Assembly: GCA_036023115.1 (NCBI GenBank)
Contig: JAYKKT010000055.1
Span: 10,422,501-10,486,500 of the forward strand
Length of the DNA stretch: 64,000 bases
Origin: Brasenia schreberi
Taxonomy: Eukaryota; Streptophyta; Magnoliopsida; Nymphaeales; Cabombaceae
Direction of reading: 5' to 3'
The position numbers and the translations under genes are program-made. Position 1 is the stretch's first letter; every line of letters begins with the position of its first letter. Positions 1 to 11,400 of this stretch are shown here, in pieces. A model generated the notes under the pieces. The model worked only from the letters and a program-made list of their open reading frames with translations. It made no database searches and was not told the origin of the DNA.

Positions 1-487
1 TAAGAAGATACCATTAAAGTTAAAAGGTAAATATTATAGAGCAACAACTAGACCTGCAATGTTTTATGGTTCTGAGTGTTGGGCAGTTAATCATCAGTAT
101 GTACAAAAGATGTCTGTGATAGAAATGAAGATGTTGAGATGTATGAGTTGTCATACAAGAAAAGACTTATACATAATGAGGTTATTAGAAATAAATTATA
201 TGTGGCACCAATAAAGGATAAAATGAGAGAATATTGTTTAAGGTGGTTTGGATATATAGAAAGAATCAAAAGAAGAACATGTAAAAAGGAATGAAAAACT
301 AGATTTTGATATTATTAAAAGAGGTAGAGGACGACCAGAAAAGTGTTGGAAAAAACAATAAAGAATGATCTAGCTTATTGTGAGTTAAGTGCTAATATGA
401 CACATGATAGGGCTTTGTGGAAACAAAGAATCCATGTACCCGACCCCGTCTAGTATAGAAAAAGGCTTAGTTATTGTTGTTGTTGTT
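1..487 (+). mobile_element. RTE-type LINE, 3' end fragment
   Basis: This is the last part of a non-LTR retrotransposon that begins before the window. It aligns by eye with 20745-21228 and, on the other strand, with 60073-60560. The frames, broken by indels, encode the C-terminal region after reverse transcriptase (fragments such as KMSVIEMKMLR and RRSKEE in the better copies). The end carries the family signature, a GCCGACCCC...CTAGTATRGRAAAAGGCTTAG motif followed by repeated TTG. A tail of short tandem repeats instead of poly(A) is typical of the RTE clade. No intact ORF remains. Target duplications cannot be checked because the left end lies outside the window. Confidence 0.85.
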
Positions 488-2199
488 TTGAAGGAAGGCT
501 TAATCATGAGTATAATTTGGAGGGTTATGAGTATTTAACAAATCATGAAAGACAATCTTATTACATTGGTCAAGCTGCAGTAGGCAGTTGAATGTTAGGC
601 AAATCTATCTATCTATCTATCATGACAAGTTTGGGTTGAGCAGATCCGTCCCGTCCCCACCATATATACACAAGCTTCATTGTAAACTAAACCAAACCTT
701 TTGAAAGATAAGAGTAAGGCCCTAATAATATTATCAGCGTCCTTTTGTTTTCTGATTGTATGCTACCAGCGTCTACTCAGGAGGCCAGGGAAACTATCCA
801 ACAGACCTTTGATGCTTCCCATGTTAAAGACCGATGAAAGTCAAAAAACTGTTCTTGAGTACAGTATTTAGATCAATGGGTCTTACAAAAACAATTGACC
901 AGATAAGATAGTTCTATTTATTTTGGTTAATATATAGGGAGCCCGAAGCGAGGTATGCACGCTTCGGGAGTTGCACTCGCACTCTGCATCTGGTCTGGTT
1001 CCGAGTAAATCAGGACAGGACTATTAGTTTTAAACAGATGATTTCAGTCGAAGCAAAACGCCCCTCTTCAATTCTTGTTCCCGTCCAATGTTTGTTCTGG
1101 TCCCGGTTCCAGTTTTTGTCTAAAAAGTATAAAATACATTAAACTTTTGAAAATTTTACTAAAACAGGAACTTGGAACCGCCAGCTTTGGACTGGTTCCA
1201 GTTCGGTTCTCCTCCAGTTGGAACCAAAACTGAATCATGGGGTTCCCCGGTTTCAGTTTGGTTTCTGTTACGGTTCTCCTGATTCCATCTCAGTCTATTC
1301 TAGGGCCAGTTCAGTTCCGGATCAACCCAGTGGGCCAGGTTGGAACCTGACAGGTCCAGGTGAGCTAACACCCTGAGAGAAGATATATCTATTTTTTTAT
1401 CGGATCTGCTATTTTGTCAGACTTTATAGTGGTGGTTCCAGCTAACTCCAACTAGAGGTAGCTCGGTCTTGAGTGTTCATATTAGAGAAGGCAGGTCTGG
1501 ATATCAAAGCATTTGTTCATGTACCACTACTGAAAAAAAACAAGATTGGATTCCTAGTATATCTTTGGTCTGAACCCGAATCCTGTTTTACTATTTGCTT
1601 AGGCAAAGCAGCCCTCTCCAAAGAAAAACAGTCCTCTCCACCAGTTATTCAGATCAGATCCAAGTAAAAGATGGATATTGAACCAGATCCAGATTTCTTA
1701 TAGGTTCGATGAGGGTTGGGCCTGACTCTGGTCCACTGAAATCCCTGCCGGAGTAGATTAGGGGGTGAGAATTTTAGACATAGAATACAAACCCGTCATG
1801 GCATGATCGAAGCGTGACATAATAAATGGAAAACAAGTCGTGTTTGGGTTAACCTGGTCTTGACACAAACATTAAAAGGTAGAACACACAAACAACCCAA
1901 AACGTAGCATCTTCAAACACAACATGAAAACCTTACACAAGTATAATCTTACATGTGTTTATGGAAATCACCAAAGAAAATCAGGTCATGTTCTCATGGG
2001 CCTATGTTTGACACAAACAAAAAGGAACATGCCCGTCGGTCTGAACCATTGAATTGGATGCTACAACAACGGCCAACATACCAGTAAAGAAACAATTGGG
2101 ACACAAACACAAATACGAAATTGGTACTCGTAATCTAAAGGCCGGACATAATTTATACATTAATCATTAATCTCTCGTTATGCAGCAGTTGGAAAGGGG
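488..2199. other. Intergenic DNA with no gene seen
   Basis: No ORF here resembles a known protein. A short CTAT microsatellite lies at about 599-621. Positions 990-1360 are unusually rich in GGTTCC/GGAACC words on both strands; a similar stretch recurs at 53535-54070. This could be an old, eroded repeat, but no termini were found. Confidence 0.4.
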
Positions 2200-2858
2200 C
2201 GGGGTGTGTCTTGGTCCATGACGAGCGGGTCCGATCCACTGAATTTCACGAAGCTCCACACTCAACGTGTCATTGTAAAAGGAAACTGGGAGCGCGTTGG
2301 ACATTTTGGAGAGTCAAAAGAGAGAGAAGGATTCATCGGTCAACCATTAAAGAGCGGAAACGCCGAAGAAGAAAGAAACGACTCACGACGGAGGATTCGC
2401 TTCTCCTTCCCTCCGTCTTCCTCTTCTTCCTCTTTATTATTTCTTGTTTGCGGAGGACTTCGAGCGCCCTCGGATTTCTCATGTCGGGAATCGATCCAAT
2501 CGTCGGAAGATCAAGGATGCCCTGTTCCGTGAATCGGTGGGTTTCGTTTCTCGATGGGAATTTGTAGGCGCACGGGGCTCCGAGGCATAGAATCTGCGGA
2601 TCTCCTCTGGTTCGCTTTGCGATTGCTAAGGTTTTGCTTTCTTCGTCGTTCGGAATTATGAATTTTGAGGTTTTAACGTACATAAGTGTAGACGAAGAGA
2701 AATGCTTTATCCGGTTCACCGAATAGAAGTAATCAACCCTATTTTGTCGACCGGATGCTATTTCTTGTTTTCTTTACGGTTGATTCATCGGAAGAGATGT
2801 TGAATCAGGGTTTTTGAATTGGAGTTGGGAAAGGGACGGATGTGCTTGGTTATTTCCC
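2200..2858 (+). promoter_or_regulatory. Putative promoter and 5' leader of the apyrase gene
   Basis: The interval before the apyrase ATG is richer in G+C than its surroundings and contains a pyrimidine-rich CT/TTC stretch at about 2398-2446, which is common in plant leaders near the transcription start. Overlapping short ORFs on both strands (about 2206-2719) have no family resemblance and are taken as non-coding leader or promoter. An ATG at 2839 is out of frame with the gene and could act as a short upstream ORF if it is transcribed. The transcription start cannot be placed by sequence alone. Confidence 0.4.
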
Positions 2859-5369
2859 ATGGATTTCTCTACTCTTCAATCGAGAAGTTCTTCTGCGCCA
2901 CTAATTCCGCCTCATAGGACGCAGATCCACCCGAGGATCCATCCTTTCTCCTCGGCGAATTCTAGGGCGACGACCATTGGCGCATTTTCTCGGGAAAAAT
3001 GCTTTATTTTTCTTGCGTTCCTTATTATTTTATCGTTCGTTCTGTATTTGTTCTCCATTGCGAGAGGAGTTCATTTCTCTTCAAACTTCATTACTGGGGA
3101 AGTTAAAGGATATGGGATCATAATTGAGGCGGAGAGTTCAGGTTCGCGGATTCATGTATTTGAGTATATCAGCAATGGAAATATCCCTTTTGTGAGTTTT
3201 GATGGAAAAGGGTCAGTTTCTATGAAGTCTAGGCCAGGATTATCTGCATTTGCGTCGCAACCAGAGGATGCTGGAGGATCTCTTTTGAGTCTTTTGGATT
3301 TTGCAAAGAAAAGAATACCTTCAAAGGAATGGGCAGGATCGTTTGTGCAGTTGATGGTGACGACGGGTTTGAACAGAGTGGACCGGGAGGGAAAGAGAGT
3401 TATCCTGGAATCATGCAGACAAGTTTTGAGATCATCAGGTTTCCTGTTCAGAGATGAATGGGCATCTGTAATCACAGGTCCGTGTGATTCTGCATCTGAG
3501 TTTATTTTCCTGTTTCTGTAAGTGCCTTATTTGTTTAATTTTAATTGGTGGAAGATGCATTTCTTTGGGTTATTATAATATCCAGTTTGTGGCTGTTTTT
3601 TCCAAGTTATTTTCTTTTACTAATTTGATATTAGTGCTTAAATTGATTATGAAGATAGCGATGGTTGACTTGAAATCATATATGAAATGAAACCGATGAG
3701 TTAAGGTTCATGTTCGTTTCTATTCCATTTTTGAATTTTTTTCAGACAATAATGTGAGGAGACAAATGTTCCGTGGTAAATGTAGTGTGAGAGGAAACAT
3801 CTTTTTTACCAAAGAAGGTACATGCCATTTGCCATTTCACGGTTCACAGAGACATGACATGATACTGTTGTTAAACGATGAGGATATATACTTGTGATGT
3901 TTATGAAGTCCAGCTTTTCTAATATAGGATCAAAAGCAGTTGAAATGGAAAAGCATCACGGGTATCTCCGTCACTGGTACATGAGCTATCAGAATAGGAA
4001 GATGTCAGAACACTTTCCTGGTTGCTTAGTTATATATATTATGTACTGTCGTGCATTTATCACAATAGTTCGTACTCCATAAAACTTTCTTTATACATTC
4101 GTTGACTTCTTCTTTGTGTTTCAAAACTTTTCTCCCTTCCCTTTGATTTTTATGGATAGAGTATAACATTTTGGTATCGTTTGATAAGTTTAGTTTCTCA
4201 AACCAACGGTGACCCATGATATAATGCGATATTGCATTGCTGAAATATAACCAATGAGTTAGTACTATTATAACTTTAGTTTCTTATATCTTGAGACTTC
4301 TTTTAGGACAAACACGACTTGCAATAACTGTTAATTTATAAATGAATTAGTATCATTAGCTTCATGCATAATGTGTAATACACCATCTTATGGGATTGGT
4401 TCTGCTTCCAAAGAACAAAGTGGCATCTGCTCCATCCTGTTTGCAAATTTGTTATTTTCTTATAGTCCTTTTCATTTTGTGATGCAGGCAGAGATGAGGG
4501 GATTTTTGCTTGGGTTGCTGCAAATTATGCTCTTGGAGCCTTGGGAGATGATCCTTTGAAGACTAATGGCATAATCGAACTTGGTGGGGCTTCTTTGCAG
4601 GTTCATTTCTTTCTCCAAGGAGCTTCTTTAGTTCTTTTAATTGCTTTTCCTCTGAAGTTGCTTATCTTATTGGAGATGATGTGGTGTAACTGACAGGTAT
4701 TTAGTGTTCGTTTCAGTTAGCTATTCATCACGTTTCTTTGGCTAGGGGGCACTTAATCCATGGATACTCTCTTTTTATATGTATATATATACATATGTAT
4801 ATGTATATATATGTATATACATATGTATGTATGTGTGTGTACATATGTATGTATGTGTGTGTACATATATATATATATATATACATATACACACACACAT
4901 ATATATACATATGTGTGTGTGCATGCAGAAAATTGGATCTTTCAAACCTCTTGCAATGCATATTTATGTATTCCTTTGCTTTTTTGGGGGCATAAGTATC
5001 GTTTAGAAAGTAATAAGGGGGTATGAAACCTTAAAAAGCAAAGGGAATGAGCATTGGTACGAGAGTTATGTAGGAGAAAATCATTCAGTCACACACACAC
5101 ACATACATCTAAATATATGCTTGGCACATAGAGGTTTTCCCCTCCCACCTAGAGGGTAACCACCAGATCCCCACCATGTTGCATTCATACATGTGAGCTG
5201 TTTTGAGAGATCTGAAAATATACACCAAAGACAAATTACAACAACGATGGAGCCTTTTTCCCATACTAGATGCAGCTCACTACATGGATTTTTTGTTTCT
5301 ATAGAGCTTGATCATGTGCCCCTGCTAACAGTTAACTCAACATAAACTAGATCATTCTTTATTGTTTTC

Positions 5370-5406
<37 letters not shown>

Positions 5407-8400
5407 GATGTTTAATGGTAAAGGGGTTTCTTTAACAAAATGTGAGTGGAACCAATACATGATAAAATGAGGAAAAATCATTTAAAATGGTTTGGACATG
5501 TAGAAAGATGACCAAAGGAAGGTTCGGTAAAAAAATATGAGAAACTAGATGAGAATGTTAAAAGAGAAAGACCACAAAAATGTTGGAAAGAAAGAATAAG
5601 AATGATCCAGCTTATATTGAGTTAATTGCTAGCATGACACATGATTGGGCTCCATAAAAACTATTAATATAAATGTAGCCGACCCCCTCCAGTATGGGAA
5701 AAGGCTTAGTTGTTGTAAAGGGGTTTCTTTATAACTTTTAGATTGCTTTTTGAACACTTTGCAAAAGTATGTGTTATTTCTTCCCCTTTGCTGATCCGTT
5801 TGGAATCTTGGTGGACAACCTTTATGCATAAGGTTGGCTTGGCACATTAGAGGTTTTCTCCTCCCACCTAAAGGGTAACCACCCTTTCCCACCATGTTGC
5901 ATTTAGACAAGACGTGTGATCTTTTATGAGAGATCTAAAAATATGACACCCAAGACAAACTACGACGACTAGGCCTTTTTCCCATACTAGATGGGGTGCG
6001 GTGCATGATTCTTTGTTTCCATAGTTCTCGATCATGTGCCATGCTAACAAGTAACTCAACATTCGTACTTTCTTACTAGAGTTTCCTTTGGTTGCCCTTT
6101 CATATGTTTAAACCATCTTAAGCAATTTTCTCTCATTTGATCACCTATTGGTGATACACTCAATTTGTTTTTAGTAACCTCATTAAGTATACCGTCATTC
6201 CTTGTGTGACCACACATCCATCTAGGTAGCATATGCACCTCTCCATTTTAACCAACATGCATTAATTTTATGCATAAAATCTTTATCAATTGACCTTAGT
6301 TACAACAACAACTACAATAACAACCAAGCCTTTTCTCATACTAGATGTGATCAATTACATGGATTCTTTGTTTCACATAGCCCTATTATAATTTGTAGAA
6401 TTCATGGTAGATAAGTCCAACAAAGTTTTACGTTGGTTGTCGGAAGCCTGACACAACCTTCCTTTATTCGGACTTGGTATCGGCTATGCAAGGGTGATCT
6501 CTTACATGGGTGGAGTTATCAATTGACCTTAGTTATTTAAAATTTTTCTTAGAAGAGATGCAATGTGTGCCAATCTTAATTTGTATATTATATGAAGTAA
6601 CCAAATGAACAAGCATGCATTCCATGTATTCCATTTTTGTTCTATTAAGTCGGAAGCCTTTGCTTTCAACTTGTCTCTCTATAGTTCGATTCTTAGACTC
6701 ATCCACTGACATAATATCATTCACAAATAGCATACACCAAGATAATATGTTTTGTTAACTCATCAATACAACAACTAAGCCTTTTCCCATACTAGATGGG
6801 GTCAACTGAATTGGATTCTTTGTTTCCACATGGCTCTATCATGTGCCATGCTAGTAGTTAACTTAATATAAACAGATCATTCTTTATTTTTCTTTCCAAT
6901 ACTTTTGTGGTCATCCTCTTCTTCTTTTAACATTTTCACAATCTAGATTTTCATATCCTCTTACAAAAGCGTCTTTGGGTCGCCTTTCTATATGTCAAAA
7001 CCATCTTAAATGATTTTCTCCCATTTTTTCCTCTATTGTGGCTACTCTCAATTTGTTTCTAATAACCTCGTTATGTATATAATCTTTTTTTGTGTGTCTA
7101 CTCATCCATCTTAACATCTTCATTTTTGCTACAGACATCTTTTGCACATGTTGATGATTAACTGCTCAACACTCATAACCAGTGTTGTCTGACGCGTATC
7201 GTATCGTGTATCGCTGGGCTCCACGATACGGGCGTATCGTATCGTATCGTATCGTATCGTATCGTACTTTAATATTAAAATAATGTAAAAATAATTAAAA
7301 ATTAATAAAAAATAGTAAAAAATCGAAAAAAATCAGGAAAAAATCAGGGAAAATCTGATAATTGCTTTAAATTCATATAATGTAAGTTTAGTACAGATTG
7401 AGCATTCAACATTGAACAATTGTATCCAAATTTATATATTTTGAATCCAAAAAATAAAATACAGACATAGTTTACACTTTACATTACACTACAGTTACAT
7501 ATAATGTTACATTTTACAAATTGTAATCAGGATCATCAACTAAATAATCTTCATCTTCTCCTTGTTGCAGATCCTCATCATCATCAGCCACGCCCACACC
7601 TTCTTCTTCAAAATCAAATTCTTCATCTCCATAATGTTGTTGCGCTCCTTCCAAATTAATCCAGGCAACGTCTTCTTCTGTTAGGAGGGCATTTTCTTCA
7701 GTGTCTTCCATAACCCAATCTTCTAATATATCAAAATTATCCAAACTTATTGGATCGAACTGACTTTCTTCTCTATTTACTTTTTTTAATTGCCTACGAC
7801 ACAAACAAAGATAAACAATTAGTAAGTAATATTAACAATTGAAAACTGAAGTTAAATAATATCGAATTGAAAATTTGAAAGTAATACAACATTACCTTTC
7901 ACGAAGGCGCATGTTACAACGAATATAAACCAAATCATTAAGCCTTTTGTGTTCCAACCTGTTGCGCTTTTTTGTATGGATGTGTTCAAAAACACTCCAA
8001 TTTCTTTCACAACCTGTTGCACTACAGGTTTGGCTTAAGACTCTAACTGCAAAATCTCTAAGGTTTGGACAATCACTTCCAAACCTGTTCCACCAAACAT
8101 CTGTAAAAAAAAATATAAACATTAGAGACATAATAATCCACAGTAATGTAAGATGCAACTTAAATATGAAAATAAACAATGTACCTGGACGCATCGTAGA
8201 GCGGTTGCGAATTGCAACAGGCAAACCCATCAAGTGAAGAGCATTATCATATATCTCCATCTCTCGATGTATCGCATCTACTATGCTCTCATCAGGGACT
8301 AATCTGTCGATGCATTCAATGATTCCTCGATTAACCTCACCGTCCCTTTTGAAGGTTGCTGAGTACCTCAATGATGGGTTTAGATAGTAGGCTGCTGCAT

Positions 8401-11400
8401 GAATAGGCTGATGCAATTGTTTATTCCATCTACTATCAATTATTTTCCACACGGGCACATAATCTCTTTTTTTTCCATTAAAGTTATTTCTGATTGCTTC
8501 TTTTGCCCTGTCCATGGCTTCATAAAGGTAGCCCATAGATGGTTTCTCCTCGCTGTCAGCCAATCTCAAAACTTTCACTAAAGGACAAGTAATTTTCAAT
8601 AATCTGATACATGCATTCCAAAATGAACTTCTAAAAACCGTTTCTGCAATCTCATTTAACTTTCTGTTCCTTCTGTTTTGTGGCAACTCTGCAAATTGTT
8701 GCCACTCATCTGAGGAGAACATTCTCTTTAAAGCTTGCTTCTGTCTCACAATACTCTGTACAGATAAGAAGTTTGTTGCGAACCGAGTTGCAGCTGTGCG
8801 AAGAAGCTCTGCACCTTCTGTGTATCTCCTCATCATACATAAAACAAATGCATGGTTGTAAATAAATTTTGTAATATCTTGGCAACACTCAGTTGCTGCC
8901 TTTATTTCATCCATCTCACCGATGTCCTCGAGGATGAGATCTAAACAATGGGCTGCACATGGTGTCCAGTAGAAAGTCCCATAAATATTAGCTAACTCCT
9001 TTCCGGCTACTTTGTAGTTAGCTGCATTATCTGTAATCAATTGGACTACATTTTCTAGCCCAACCTCTTGTATAACCTTATCAAATTCCTCTCGTAGGAT
9101 CTCTGCAGTGTGCCTCTCCTTTGACATATCTAGAGATCTCAAAAACATGAGTCCTTTAGGACAATATACAAGAAAGTTTAGCAATGTCCTTCCTCGCCTA
9201 TCGGTCCATCCATCTGCCATGACAGTGCATCCTGTTTCCTTCCACGATTGTCTCAAAGTCGAACAGTATTGCTACACTTCAATCACGGTCTGATCTAATA
9301 TCTTCCCTCTCAACTTCTGATAAGAGGGCATCCTGTATCCTGGACCAATGTTAGCAATTGCATCTGCCATTGCTTGAAAATGAAAACTGTTTGCTGCATT
9401 AAATGGAATGCATGCATCATAAAACCATCTGCCCACTGCAAGGTCTGCTTGATCGTGCAGTTGTTCTGAAGCCATAGCAGCACGAATTCCTAGCTGAGCA
9501 CCAGGTGTAGTGGAAGGAGGAAAGAACAAATGTATGCTAGAAGAAGAAGCTCTTCCTCTACTCCTTCCTGAACTTCCTCTTCTGCCACCTCCAAAGTCTT
9601 CAGATGCAACCCTCTTTCCTCTGCTAGGTGCTCGCGAACTGCTACTACCAATATCTGTTCTAGCATCTGAAGGCAAACTATCAGTGAATCCAACTCCAGT
9701 GGTAGTAGCATCATCAGCTTCTTCACACATCTGGAAATCATCCTTTTGTTGTCTCCTTTCCTGTATGCTCTCAATCATCTGCAAGCATTGCCATTTAATA
9801 CCTTCTGGCACACTTCTAACTCTGCCTGTGCATGGAGCAACTTCTTTCCTGGTTCCTGCTAGGTGGTGTTTCAACCTTGAAATTCCACCACTAACCACCT
9901 TTTTACAAAATAAACATCTGATTTTTAACCTTGAACCCTCAACTGGTATACCCCACTGCCATGCCGGATCATCAGACTTTGAATGAGAGTCTCTACCACC
10001 CCTTCCTGCCATCTCAATGGAGTACTTTAATTCAAACAAAAACCTGAAAATAAAAGCACTTCGTAAATCCCCCAATCTTCAAGTAACACTCAAATCGAGT
10101 GTCTCCCACTTCATGAATGCAATAAAAATCGTATACACACACTTAATAACTTCATATTTTGTCATTCAAAAAAAAAACCCGAAATAACACAAAAAACAAT
10201 AAATATAAAGGAAAAAAAGGAAAAAAACATTAAAAATATACCTAAATCCGAGTTTGGAGGCTTGGACGGACACCGTAGGGCACGATTTTAGAGCTTTGAA
10301 CACCAAGAAGGCGAAAACCGACTCTTAGGGAGCTTGAAGAACCCAAAAGGAGAGAGGAAACCCGCAAAAAATCGCGGGTTTCTCTCGGGCCGGGACCCTT
10401 TATAAGGGTCCCAGGGCGTATCGCCCGTATCGCACGATACGAGCCGTATCGCATGATACGGTGCGATACGCCCGCACCTGCGATACGGGGGCCCGTATCG
10501 TATCGTGGTGGCCCACGATACGACGATACGGTGCGATACGGACAACACTGCTCATAACCATAAAATATAGCAAGTCTAATTGCTGCTCTATAATATTTAC
10601 CTTTCAACTTCAATGATATCTTCTTATCACATAGAATACATGATGCCTTTCTCCATTTTAACCAACCGACATTAATTATATACGTAATATCTCCATCAAT
10701 TTTTCTACTTTGAAAAATTGATTTTAGATATTTAAAACTTTCCTTATAAGGGATGCAAGGTGTGCCAATCTTAATTTCTATATTCCCTGAAGTACCCAAA
10801 TGATCAAACTTACATTCCATATGTTATGTTTGTGTTCTATCAAGTCAAAATCCTTTACTTTCTAACATTTCTCTCCATAGTTCATATTTTTTATTAAGTT
10901 TTTCCTTAGATTCATTCACTAACACAATGTCATCTGCAAATAACATACACCAAGGTACTTATCTTGAATATGTTTTGTTAACTCATCAACGACCAATATA
11001 AATAAATATGGACTTAAAGTTGACCCCAGATGTAGCCCAATATTAACTTCAAATGAGTCTATCATTCCTTCATGAGTCCTCACACATATTTTTGCACCAT
11101 CGTACGTGTCTCTTATAAGATTTATGTATATCAATTAGATACCTCTTTTTTTCAAGGTTCTCCAAAGAACATCTTTTGACACATTATCGTAATTTTTTTT
11201 TAGATCAATAAATATCATGTGAAAGTTTTTTTTTGCTCTAAAATGTTCCATAAGACGTCTTAATAGGTGAATCTATTCAATTGTAGATCTATAGAGCATG
11301 AATCCGAATTGGTTCTCTATTGTACTTGATACTTGTCGTAACCTACATACGATACTTATTTTTCATAATTTTATAGTATGGTTCATTAACTTGATACCTC

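Larger units (their letters stand above)
7180..10550 (-). mobile_element. hAT transposon, complete, nearly autonomous
   Basis: This 3,371-bp element has terminal inverted repeats CAGTGTTGTC (7180-7189) and GACAACACTG (10541-10550). A perfect 8-bp target duplication, CTCATAAC, lies at 7172-7179 and 10551-10558, the hAT hallmark. Removing the element and one repeat restores continuous LINE sequence. Repeated GTATCGTATCG and CGATACG words fill both subterminal zones (about 7192-7266 and 10410-10540), where hAT transposases usually bind. It carries one transposase gene on the minus strand. Perfect ends and an almost open gene suggest that it is among the younger insertions of the window. Confidence 0.96.

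Noticed and set aside
2206..2719. Three overlapping ORFs before the apyrase start
   Set aside because: Composition is that of a CT-rich leader, and they overlap each other on opposite strands.
4728..5026. Overlapping ORFs on both strands rich in Tyr, Ile, Cys and His
   Set aside because: They are translations of TA/TG/CA microsatellites and show no protein family.
7514..10075. Three separate host genes on the minus strand (acidic protein, DUF659 protein, BED protein)
   Set aside because: They are exons of one hAT transposase split by two introns and a stop codon, enclosed by terminal inverted repeats.
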